Source of the DNA: Candidatus Poribacteria bacterium
GTDB taxonomy: Bacteria; Poribacteria; WGA-4E; WGA-3G
Assembly (NCBI GenBank): GCA_028818995.1
Contig: JAPPMR010000557.1
Location: 1-11,035, forward strand
Length of the DNA: 11,035 nt
Direction of reading: 5' to 3'
Shown: positions 1 through 7,805 of the stretch, piece by piece
Layout of the letters: each line of letters opens with the position of its first letter
Position numbering within the stretch: the stretch's first letter is position 1
The notes under the pieces: generated by a model
The model's database searches: none
Seen by the model: the letters and a program-made list of their open reading frames with translations, nothing else
What the model was told of the DNA's origin: nothing
Program-made: the position numbers and the translations under genes

Positions 1-2158
<2,158 letters not shown>

Positions 2159-2162
<4 letters not shown>

Positions 2163-2182
2163 TTCGGTTCTCCTGTCTGCAT
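2159..2182 (-). CDS. Possible seven-codon upstream ORF coupled to metK
   Basis: On the minus strand an ATG at 2182 is preceded by AAGGAG (2189-2194) with a six-nt spacer, an excellent ribosome-binding site. It opens a short frame encoding MQTGEPN and stops at TGA (2161-2159). That TGA shares two bases with the TTG start of metK. The AGGAG used by metK lies inside this mini-ORF. Translation of the leader peptide could therefore deliver ribosomes to the weak TTG start. Expression of the peptide is inference. The alternative is that the ATG/SD pair is decorative, or that the true metK N-terminus arises by frameshift. Confidence 0.35.
2170..2174 (-). promoter_or_regulatory. Ribosome-binding site deciding the metK TTG start
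   Basis: AGGAG on the minus strand sits seven nt before the TTG at 2162. Together with the N-terminal homology it supports TTG as the metK initiation codon. It lies inside the seven-codon upstream ORF. Confidence 0.65.
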
Positions 2183-2204
2183 ATCTTTCTCCTTACCTAC
2201 ACGC

Positions 2205-2225
2205 TAAACGGATAGTATCCGTTTA
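2205..2225. repeat. 21-bp perfect odd-centred palindrome in the metK leader
   Basis: TAAACGGATA and its exact reverse complement TATCCGTTTA flank a single central G. With a one-base centre it resembles a protein operator more than an RNA hairpin, although a stem of nine pairs with a three-base loop is possible. It ends about ten bases before the AAGGAG that serves the mini-ORF, so protein binding or folding here could affect access to the metK translation start. Confidence 0.6.
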
Positions 2226-2236
2226 ACATGATAGGA

Positions 2237-2281
2237 AGTACTTCTGCACACATATATCTTACCAATTTGTGCAGAAGCACT
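2237..2281 (-). promoter_or_regulatory. Long stem-loop in the rpsA-metK intergenic leader
   Basis: Arms 2237-2250 and 2268-2281 pair over 14 positions around a 17-nt loop. Thirteen pairs are Watson-Crick. The remaining one (2240/2278) is a G-U wobble only in the minus-strand transcript and a mismatch in the plus one, so the structure is best on the rpsA-metK strand. No U-run follows the stem, so it is not a classical intrinsic terminator. It could be an mRNA processing or stabilising stem, or part of a leader controlling metK. No recognised SAM-riboswitch core was seen. Confidence 0.55.
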
Positions 2282-2367
2282 CTGTTAGACAAATAGAGGA
2301 AACAACATTATTCGGAACGTGTTCATAGAAAAATCCGTCAATTTGGATGTCAATATTCAATCCACAC

Positions 2368-4839
2368 CTAACTTTCAGAATCTTCAGTATCCGTAGGAGT
2401 ATCTGTGCTTTCAGTATCCTCAGAAGTCTCTACGCTTTCAGTGTCTACAGGAGTATCTGTGCTTTCAGGCTCTTCGGAAGTTTCTACACTTTCAGTGTCT
2501 GCAACAATTTCAACGCTTTCAATATCCTCAGAAGTTTCAACGCTTTCAGGCTCCGTGGAAACCTCTACATCTTCAGCGTCTGCGGAAGTTTCTACACTTT
2601 CAGTGTCTTCTGTTTCTTGGGAATTCACAAGATTGTCAACATTGTTTTTCCCCATTTCCTGTTTGAGCAGAGCACCCATGATGGTTTCTTCTTCTTCAAC
2701 AGGTTTAGATTCTCTGGGTTCGCGTCGCGGTGCGGGGCGTTGGCGACGGGGGCGTTCCCGGCGTTCTTGCTGTTCTTCAGGCGGTGCCGCAGCTCGTTCT
2801 TGGTCTGCTATTGCTGCTTTCAAACTCAAGCCGATACGTCTCCCTTTCGGATCAAGGTTGATGACTTTTACATCGATTTCATCGCCGACAGAAACGACCT
2901 CTTCGGGTCTTTCGATTCTACGGTCTGCAATTTCAGAGATATGAATAAGTCCATCAATACCTTCTTCAAGCTTGGTGAAAGCACCAAAACTGGTCAAATT
3001 GACAATCTGTCCTCGGACAACAGAGCCAACTTTATACTTTTCCGGGACCTCATCCCAAGGATCGGGTTGTGTCTGTTTAAGTCCTAATGAAACGCGCCGT
3101 TCAGAAGCGTCAATTTGCAGAACAACGACCTCAACCTCATCACCTTCTTTAAGAAATTCTTGTGGGTTAGTCCCGCGATCTGTCCAAGAAAGGTCAGAAG
3201 TATGAATTAATCCGTCTATACCTTCCTCAATCTCAACAAATGCGCCAAAATTGGTAAGATTTCGGATGCGTCCTGTAATCTTGGTTCCAACAGGAAACCT
3301 CTGTTCTAAGAGTTCCCAAGGATTCGGTTGCAATTGTTTAATTCCTAAGGATATCCGTTTGTCCTCTTTAGAAATCTCAAGCACAATTGCCTCAATCGCA
3401 TCGCCTTTACTAACAATGCGCGATGGAGCGACGTTCCGACGAGTCCACGCCATTTCTGAAACGTGAATCAAGCCCTCCACAGCCTCTTCAAGTTGGACAA
3501 AGACACCGTAATTGACGATATTCACGACTGTACCGTTAACTCTTGAACCGATAGCATATTTTTCCTCAACTTCCTCCCACGGGTCAGGTGTCTTTTGTTT
3601 TAACCCCAACGAAATTTTTTCACTCTCTTGGGCAATAGCGATAACTTGCACCTCAATTTCTTCACCAATAGAAACAATTTCGGATGGGTGATTAACACGT
3701 TTCCACGCCATGTCTGTCTTATGGAGTAATCCATCAACACCACCGAGGTCAACAAACGCACCAAAAGCGGTAATGTTCTTCACCACACCAGTTATATGCT
3801 GACCAACTTCAAGGGTTTTTAGAACTTCTTCTTTCTTTTCTGCCATTTCAGCTTCCAGCCATGCCCGACGCGACAAAACAATATTGTGCCGCCGTTTACT
3901 CATGCTGATTACCTTCATCTGAAAGACTTCGCCGATGTATTGGTCAAGGTTTTGAATGGGTCGTAATTCAACTTGTGAGGCAGGCAAAAATCCTCGCAAA
4001 GTTCCTACAGTTACTCGTAATCCGCCTTTAATCCGCTCGGTTATCCGACCTTCGACTGGTGAACCGCTCTCATAAGCTTGTGTTATTTCGTCCCAAACTA
4101 ACGTCTGATCGGCTATTTTCTTTGAAAGAACTATCTGCCCTTCTGAATCTTCTCGTCGCACAATGTACACATCAATTTCATCGTCCACTTGTACCGAAGG
4201 CAAATCATTCTCAGCCGAATCAAACTCAGATGCAGGAATATAACCTTCTGATTTAAAACCGATGTCAATCATTACCTCATCACGATTTACATCTACAACG
4301 GTCCCTTTGACAATTTCTCCATCAGTAAACGCTTTGAGTGAATTATCATACGCCTCATCAAGAGATTCCTGACTCATTGGAGTCGTTTGTTCCTCTGTGT
4401 CGCTTTCAGATTCGGTAGTTGCTGAGTCTTGATTCGACTCGGCTTCAGAGGTTTCACTATCGGCTTCGGCAGTCGGGGTGGTATCATGGGGTTCAACTTC
4501 TGATGCAGCACTTTCAGACTCAGCAGTCTCGGCTTCAGGGGTTTCACTATCGGCTTCGGCAGCTTGATCAATGTCTTCAGATTCAGCTTCGGATAGGGCA
4601 CTTTCAGCAGTTTCTTCAGATTCAGCACTCTGCACAGAATCATCAGTTTGATCAACTTGCGTAGGTTCATCAACTGGAGATTCCGTCTGTTCTATTTCAG
4701 CATTATCAGAAGTGTTTTCTACCTCTGTTTCCGTTTCATTTCCTTCATCGTGCGTAACTTCAGTTGCGGTTTCAACTGATTGTTTTTCTTCTTCCACATC
4801 AACGGTGGAATCATCTGTATGGGTCTGTTCGTTATTCAT
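2368..4839 (-). CDS. rpsA: Ribosomal protein S1, six S1 domains with acidic repeat-rich ends
   Basis: Binds mRNA on the small ribosomal subunit and assists initiation on messages with weak ribosome-binding sites. The 823-residue product carries six S1 (OB-fold) repeats at about 174-241, 258-325, 345-415, 430-501, 516-588 and 603-676. The last four show the typical G-x-V...FGAFV...GLIH...SLGLKQ pattern, and DPW/NPW linkers join several of them. E. coli S1 has the same six domains in 557 residues. The extra length here is a ~150-residue Glu/Asp/Ser/Thr-rich N-terminus, an Arg/Pro-rich patch (about 690-712), a short TIMGALLKQEM element (719-729), and an acidic tail of 18-residue repeats (745-823). 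The ATG has only a poor Shine-Dalgarno, common for S1 genes. Met155 is an alternative start, but the acidic stretch reads through in frame. The neighbour is metK rather than the cmk often found beside rpsA. Confidence 0.93.
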   Translation of the reverse strand: MNNEQTHTDDSTVDVEEEKQSVETATEVTHDEGNETETEVENTSDNAEIEQTESPVDEPTQVDQTDDSVQSAESEETAESALSEAESEDIDQAAEADSETPEAETAESESAASEVEPHDTTPTAEADSETSEAESNQDSATTESESDTEEQTTPMSQESLDEAYDNSLKAFTDGEIVKGTVVDVNRDEVMIDIGFKSEGYIPASEFDSAENDLPSVQVDDEIDVYIVRREDSEGQIVLSKKIADQTLVWDEITQAYESGSPVEGRITERIKGGLRVTVGTLRGFLPASQVELRPIQNLDQYIGEVFQMKVISMSKRRHNIVLSRRAWLEAEMAEKKEEVLKTLEVGQHITGVVKNITAFGAFVDLGGVDGLLHKTDMAWKRVNHPSEIVSIGEEIEVQVIAIAQESEKISLGLKQKTPDPWEEVEEKYAIGSRVNGTVVNIVNYGVFVQLEEAVEGLIHVSEMAWTRRNVAPSRIVSKGDAIEAIVLEISKEDKRISLGIKQLQPNPWELLEQRFPVGTKITGRIRNLTNFGAFVEIEEGIDGLIHTSDLSWTDRGTNPQEFLKEGDEVEVVVLQIDASERRVSLGLKQTQPDPWDEVPEKYKVGSVVRGQIVNLTSFGAFTKLEEGIDGLIHISEIADRRIERPEEVVSVGDEIDVKVINLDPKGRRIGLSLKAAIADQERAAAPPEEQQERRERPRRQRPAPRREPRESKPVEEEETIMGALLKQEMGKNNVDNLVNSQETEDTESVETSADAEDVEVSTEPESVETSEDIESVEIVADTESVETSEEPESTDTPVDTESVETSEDTESTDTPTDTEDSES
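2371..2607 (-). repeat. In-frame 54-bp tandem repeat encoding the acidic S1 tail
   Basis: Residues 745-823 of the S1 protein are four consecutive 18-residue units plus a seven-residue remnant. The last full unit is DTESVETSEDTESTDTPT, and the others keep the core ESVETS at the same place. The DNA period is 54 bp, with copies diverged mainly at synonymous or D/E/S/T-conserving positions. This points to in-frame repeat expansion under selection for acidity. Confidence 0.85.
4441..4562 (-). repeat. Pair of ~32-bp direct repeats in the acidic S1 N-terminus
   Basis: 4441-4472 and 4531-4562 are nearly identical (one clear difference, at the ninth base from the left) and lie 90 bp apart. They encode the repeated EADSET(P/S)EA segments of the disordered N-terminal region. 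The spacing is a multiple of three, so gain or loss of a unit would keep the frame. Confidence 0.75.
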
Positions 4840-4858
4840 TAAGATACCTGGGTCTCAT
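4832..4858 (-). other. Eight-codon ORF overlapping the rpsA start
   Basis: ATG at 4858 opens MRPRYLNE and stops at TAA 4834-4832, running eight nt past the first base of rpsA in another frame. No ribosome-binding site lies directly before it, so translation is doubtful. It is listed because metK has a similar overlapping mini-ORF. Confidence 0.2.
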
Positions 4859-4861
4859 CAA

Positions 4862-4920
4862 AACGCAAAGCAGCGTTAAGTCCGCCAGTTCCTCCTTGTT
4901 GCGAAGTGCTTCTGGCACTT
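4862..4920 (-). promoter_or_regulatory. Structured rpsA leader with a displaced Shine-Dalgarno-like site
   Basis: In the minus-strand transcript a 6-bp hairpin (arms 4915-4920 and 4904-4909, five-nt loop) is followed by AAGGAGG (4897-4891) and then by a 5-bp hairpin (arms 4873-4877 and 4862-4866). The AAGGAGG is 51 nt before the rpsA ATG, too far to serve it directly. An in-frame TGA six codons upstream of the ATG excludes an extended start. S1 leaders in enterobacteria are known to be structured, to lack a good Shine-Dalgarno at the start, and to be autoregulated. That this leader acts the same way is inference. Confidence 0.45.
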
Positions 4921-4938
4921 TCAAATCGGTTACTTAAT

Positions 4939-4967
4939 AGTATATCACAATGTACATAGAAATGCAA
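4939..4967 (-). promoter_or_regulatory. Candidate rpsA promoter
   Basis: On the minus strand, TTGCAT (4967-4962) and TATACT (4944-4939) are separated by 17 nt. The -10 matches the consensus at five of six positions; the -35 matches only TTG. Transcription would start near 4932, giving a leader of about 90 nt that includes both hairpins. This is a pattern-based call. Confidence 0.45.
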
Positions 4968-5069
4968 CAATAATCTTTCACATTGGTAGAGTCAACTTGA
5001 CGAAAATATCACACTTTCCTATCCATTCCGCTGGAAGATTAACAAATGCGAATTGTATTTTCTGAAATG

Positions 5070-5086
5070 TTATAGTCGGACTATAA
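5070..5086. promoter_or_regulatory. 17-bp perfect odd palindrome overlapping a TATAAT
   Basis: TTATAGTC and its exact reverse complement GACTATAA flank a central G. A perfect TATAAT (5082-5087) on the plus strand overlaps the right half. It lies in the divergent region between rpsA and the STAS gene, about 150 bp before the STAS start, and looks like a dimeric-regulator operator. No convincing -35 sits at the right distance, so the TATAAT may be chance. Confidence 0.45.
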
Positions 5087-5145
5087 TTCTGGATACTATT
5101 ATCAGTAAACTTACAAAAAACGTTTAGAAGTATCTAACCATGTAT

Positions 5146-5197
5146 TTTAGATTTTGACATAAATTCAAAAATTGCTTGATTTTTTTATGAATCTAAA
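5146..5197. repeat. Spaced inverted repeat around the STAS promoter candidate
   Basis: TTTAGATT (5146-5153) and AATCTAAA (5190-5197) are perfect inverted copies with centres 44 bp apart, close to four helical turns. The right copy lies in the spacer of the promoter candidate at 5176-5204. The region is very AT-rich, so chance is a real possibility. Confidence 0.3.
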
Positions 5198-5204
5198 CTA
5201 AAAT
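5176..5204 (+). promoter_or_regulatory. Candidate promoter for the STAS-HATPase pair
   Basis: TTGATT (5176-5181) and TAAAAT (5199-5204) are spaced by exactly 17 nt. They match the consensus hexamers at four and five of six positions. Transcription would begin near 5211, about 30 nt before the STAS ATG. It appears to be a housekeeping-sigma type promoter. Confidence 0.5.
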
Positions 5205-5240
5205 TATAGATACCGATTTTTACTACGGAAGGTGACTTTT

Positions 5241-5585
5241 ATGACCGGTACCGAATTAATAACCACCCGGGAGAATGCGGATGTCAAAATCATTGATGTA
5301 AAGACTGACCTAAGCAGTTACGCTGCCTCGGATTTGCGGAAAGTTCTGGAAGATCTTTTGATGGAAAAGGTGAATAAGGTTGTGGTGAATTTTAGTGAAG
5401 TGAACCACATCAACAGTACCGCAGTAGGGACGTTAGTGGGCATAGCGAAACGACTTCGCCAAAACGGTGGTGACCTCAAACTATGCAATTTAGCTTCAAC
5501 CCTCACCCGAACCTTTAATCTTATAGGGGCTTCCAGTGTTGTTGAAATTTATGAATCAGAGAAGAGCGCAATTGCGGCTTTTTAA
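5241..5585 (+). CDS. STAS-domain anti-sigma factor antagonist (RsbV/SpoIIAA type)
   Basis: A single STAS domain fills the 114 residues. In this family the unphosphorylated protein binds a HATPase kinase and releases that kinase's partner; phosphorylation on a conserved Ser switches it off. The motif NHINSTAVGTLVG (55-67) matches the usual D-S-T/S-G-L region, with Ser59 as the expected phosphosite. The first position is Asn58 instead of the usual Asp. The start is ATG 5241, with AAGG eight nt before it. A GTG at 5232 could add three residues but overlaps that ribosome-binding site. The HATPase gene follows after 36 nt, the standard antagonist-kinase pairing. A second STAS gene lies at the far end of the locus. 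There is no membrane segment or signal peptide. Confidence 0.9.
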   Translation: MTGTELITTRENADVKIIDVKTDLSSYAASDLRKVLEDLLMEKVNKVVVNFSEVNHINSTAVGTLVGIAKRLRQNGGDLKLCNLASTLTRTFNLIGASSVVEIYESEKSAIAAF

Positions 5586-5621
5586 TCAATGTCATAAAAA
5601 AAGAAAAACTGGTGTTAGCCC

Positions 5622-6068
5622 ATGGAGAAATCTCGTATTGAGTTGAAGATGCCGAGCGATGTGTATTACCTTGAATCGGTACGTGCGTTTATCGGGAAGT
5701 TATGTGAAACCTTGAGATTTTCCAAGAAGCGGATAGCAGATGTTCAACTTGCCCTTGACGAAATCTGTAGCAACGCAGTTTATCACGGGTCCACGTGTGT
5801 ATCGAGTGGAATTCAATTGCAAATTTCTGTGAATACACGCACACTTGAAATTGTCGTCCGGGATAAAGGCGGAAGTAACACACAGGATTGGATAACACCT
5901 GAGAGACTGGCAGAGATTCAAGAGAAGCGCTCTCCTGCGGGTGAAGGTGGACATGGTCTGTATCTAATAAAATGTCTCACTGATGTTCATAAATTGGAAG
6001 CGAATGCGGTTGGAGGAACAGATGTAACCGCTATTTTTTATCGAGATGCTAATACAGACGAAAGTTAA
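5622..6068 (+). CDS. HATPase serine kinase / anti-sigma factor (RsbW/SpoIIAB type)
   Basis: This 148-residue GHKL-fold protein matches the length of RsbW/SpoIIAB kinases, which phosphorylate STAS antagonists and sequester an output partner, usually a sigma factor. The N box is VQLALDEICSNAVYHG (41-56, Glu47 and Asn51), the G1 box VVRDKGG (78-84, Asp81), and the G2 box GEGGHGLYLIK (107-117). There is no receiver, PAS or membrane part. It follows the STAS gene by 36 nt with no obvious Shine-Dalgarno, so translation may depend on the upstream gene. Its TAA stop overlaps the stop of the convergent phosphatase gene. No sigma factor is adjacent, so its output partner is unknown and need not be a sigma factor. 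Confidence 0.88.
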   Translation: MEKSRIELKMPSDVYYLESVRAFIGKLCETLRFSKKRIADVQLALDEICSNAVYHGSTCVSSGIQLQISVNTRTLEIVVRDKGGSNTQDWITPERLAEIQEKRSPAGEGGHGLYLIKCLTDVHKLEANAVGGTDVTAIFYRDANTDES

Positions 6069-7225
6069 CTCTGAATCGCAACAAGCGTTAAGTCATCCTC
6101 ATTAGGACGAGCATCTGCAAATTCCGTGATAGTATCAGAAACAAACTGGATAAGCCGCTCAGGCAATTCTTCGTCACAATTTGCCACCACGTTTTGGAGT
6201 CGTTCTACAGTAAATTCTTCACCTTGCGGATTTTTGACTTCATAGACACCATCTGTATAGAGAAAGACTCTGCTTTCGGAATCAAATGGGTAATTGCAAT
6301 TTTCGTATACAGATTCTCTGCGAATACCTAAACCGTTTCCGGTATGTTTATCGGTAATCACTTCACATTTGAGTTGTGACCTATGTTGCAAAAACGGAAA
6401 TGGATGTCCAGCATTGGCACAGACGAGTTGTTTTCTTGCCAAATCAAAGATGCCACAGAATGCAGTGGCAAACATAAATAGACGGGAACTAATTATATCG
6501 TTAAAACGTTCGTTGAGTACGTGTAGAAGTTGAGCAGGGTTATCATCTATATGTTCCCGATGTTCTGTTAAAACCGTTTTGATAAAGACAGTAACGAGGG
6601 CAGCAGATGCCCCATGCCCCATCACATCAGAAATTAAGACACCTATCCGATTTTCATCAATCTCCCATAAATCAAAAAAATCCCCACCGACTGCGGTTGC
6701 GGGGGAACAGTATGAAGCTGTGTGGAATCCTGCTAAGTCTTGAGAACCGTTCGGAGGAATTATTATTTCTTGAACACTCCGAGCCATTTGCAGTTCTGTC
6801 TCTAAACGCGCGTTGTATTGCTCAAGGGTATCGTGATAATGCTTAATGCGTAGGAGTGATTTAATCCGAGCTAACACTTCAAAACTATTGAAAGGCTTTT
6901 CTATAAAGTCGTCTGCCCCAGCTTCAACCGCCTTAATTCGGTTTTCTTCTGTATCGCGGAGGGCTGTTATCATAATGATAGGGATAAATTCTGTCGTTTC
7001 ATCTGCCCGGACCTTTGCTAAAACTTCATATCCGTCTACTCTTGGCATGTTAATATCTAACAAGATCAGATCGGGTGTTTCATGCCTGACGACTTCTAAA
7101 GCCTCGGCACCGTCACCAGCAGTGAGAACAGCGTAACCGCGTGCTTGAAGTTGGATCTGGAGGATTTTGACATTGCGCGGTTCATCATCAACAACAAGAA
7201 TTCTTGCTGATCCTTCCGTGTTCAT
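6065..7225 (-). CDS. Receiver-PP2C serine phosphatase (RsbU/SpoIIE type)
   Basis: Residues 7-125 are a receiver: acidic pair Asp13-Asp14, phospho-acceptor Asp57 in DLILLDINMP, Thr87, and Lys110 in EKPF. A linker helix (about 128-155, LETELQMARSVQE) is typical of these fusions. Residues ~165-386 form the PP2C/SpoIIE phosphatase with metal-ligand motifs GGDFFD (Asp182), ISDVMGHG (Asp200), YTDGVYE (Asp325) and NEDDLTLV (Asp377/Asp378). All key residues are present, so it should be active. The expected role is to remove phosphate from a Ser-phosphorylated STAS antagonist when the receiver is phosphorylated. The ATG has AAGGA eight nt upstream and overlaps the previous gene's TGA (ATGA), showing translational coupling. 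It is convergent with the HATPase gene, its probable enzymatic opponent. Confidence 0.93.
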   Translation of the reverse strand: MNTEGSARILVVDDEPRNVKILQIQLQARGYAVLTAGDGAEALEVVRHETPDLILLDINMPRVDGYEVLAKVRADETTEFIPIIMITALRDTEENRIKAVEAGADDFIEKPFNSFEVLARIKSLLRIKHYHDTLEQYNARLETELQMARSVQEIIIPPNGSQDLAGFHTASYCSPATAVGGDFFDLWEIDENRIGVLISDVMGHGASAALVTVFIKTVLTEHREHIDDNPAQLLHVLNERFNDIISSRLFMFATAFCGIFDLARKQLVCANAGHPFPFLQHRSQLKCEVITDKHTGNGLGIRRESVYENCNYPFDSESRVFLYTDGVYEVKNPQGEEFTVERLQNVVANCDEELPERLIQFVSDTITEFADARPNEDDLTLVAIQS

Positions 7226-7611
7226 GTTGGATTTCCTTTGAGATGGTGTGCTACGCGTTCCAAAAGTAATTGGATATCAATTGGCTTGCTGAGGTAATCA
7301 TCACATCCTGCTCTAAGGAGTCTTTCACGGTCCCCGGACATTGCTGCGGCAGTTAATGCGATAATCGGTATGCTGCACAAATCTGGATCGGCTTTAATTT
7401 GTCGGGTTAATTCTTCACCACTCTGTCCCGGTAGTGCAATATCCATTAGGATGAGTGCGGGGATAACCTTTTCTATACACGCTAATGCCTCTGCTGCGTC
7501 AATCGCTTCAATGACCTCATAACCTTCGGATTGTAGAACAATGCGGACAACTTTTCTATTTAACGCTTGGTCTTCTATGACTAAAATTGGTTGCGGATTA
7601 TCTGTAGCCAA
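7222..7611 (-). CDS. Single-domain response regulator (CheY/DivK-like)
   Basis: A lone receiver of 129 residues without an output domain. Key residues are Glu13-Asp14, the phospho-acceptor Asp57 in LILMDIALPG, Thr87 in IALTAAA, and Lys109 in LSKP. The sequence around 84-110 resembles the DivK-type receivers that follow hybrid-like kinases. The chosen start is TTG at 7611, because AGGAG (7619-7623) lies seven nt upstream and the domain begins at once. The frame stays open up to a GTG at 7668, which would add 19 non-domain residues but has no ribosome-binding site. The gene overlaps the downstream phosphatase by ATGA and follows the histidine kinase, so it is the likely direct phosphate acceptor or shuttle for that kinase. 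Confidence 0.88.
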   Translation of the reverse strand: MATDNPQPILVIEDQALNRKVVRIVLQSEGYEVIEAIDAAEALACIEKVIPALILMDIALPGQSGEELTRQIKADPDLCSIPIIALTAAAMSGDRERLLRAGCDDYLSKPIDIQLLLERVAHHLKGNPT

Positions 7612-7618
7612 CTCATTG

Positions 7619-7623
7619 CTCCT
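7619..7623 (-). promoter_or_regulatory. Ribosome-binding site deciding the response-regulator TTG start
   Basis: AGGAG on the minus strand is seven nt before TTG 7611. An ATG three bases upstream of that TTG in another frame is only two nt from the AGGAG and leads to a short dead-end frame. Confidence 0.55.
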
Positions 7624-7708
7624 ATGCCCAAGGACATAACAGAACTGTTTGGGATTTAACGAGGACACATTTCATTTAGAGATCAATAGAAAAATCACCA
7701 TTAGCAAT

Positions 7709-7739
7709 ATTATATTTGTAGAATAAGGGATATTGGCAA
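7709..7739 (-). promoter_or_regulatory. Weak promoter candidate before the response regulator
   Basis: The 194-nt gap between the histidine kinase stop and the regulator start holds a perfect TATAAT (7714-7709) with TTGCCA (7739-7734) 19 nt upstream, longer than the ideal 17. If used, it would transcribe the regulator and phosphatase separately from the kinase. No terminator hairpin is visible after the kinase gene, so read-through is also likely. Confidence 0.3.
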
Positions 7740-7805
7740 GGAAAAGTAATTTAGATCGAGGTTTTCAATTGGTTTTTGTGCTATCTGAGGTGTTGGTATA
7801 TTAAA

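Noticed and set aside
2237..2281. Intrinsic terminator after rpsA
   Set aside because: The stem is long enough but no run of U follows on the minus strand, and the loop is large.
2330..2353. Promoter for metK starting with TTGACA on the minus strand
   Set aside because: The hexamer is perfect, but at 17 nt the -10 is TTCTAT, matching only three positions.
2163..2367. SAM riboswitch upstream of metK
   Set aside because: No recognisable conserved core of SAM-I, SAM-II or related classes could be picked out by eye. A covariance-model search would be decisive.
2371..2607. Regular 54-bp array considered as a CRISPR-like repeat
   Set aside because: Units are contiguous, diverged, in frame and coding, with no spacer/repeat alternation.
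2405..2944. Plus-strand open frame encoding a Ser/Val repeat protein that looks like a surface adhesin
   Set aside because: Also antisense to the 54-bp repeats of rpsA. The minus-strand frame has clear S1 domains and explains the periodicity.
2347..3087. Open frame of 246 codons on the plus strand, with Phe/Arg/Ser repeats
   Set aside because: It is the antisense reading of the repeat-rich end of rpsA; the repeats are mirrored from the acidic tail and there is no ribosome-binding site.
5046..5075. Nine-codon ORF (MRIVFSEML) with GGAAG upstream in the divergent region
   Set aside because: Very short and AT-rich, runs into the palindrome, and has no homology or coupling to a neighbour; chance is likely.
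7612..7668. N-terminal extension of the response regulator from a GTG
   Set aside because: No ribosome-binding site at the GTG, while the TTG at 7611 has a well-spaced AGGAG and begins right at the receiver domain.
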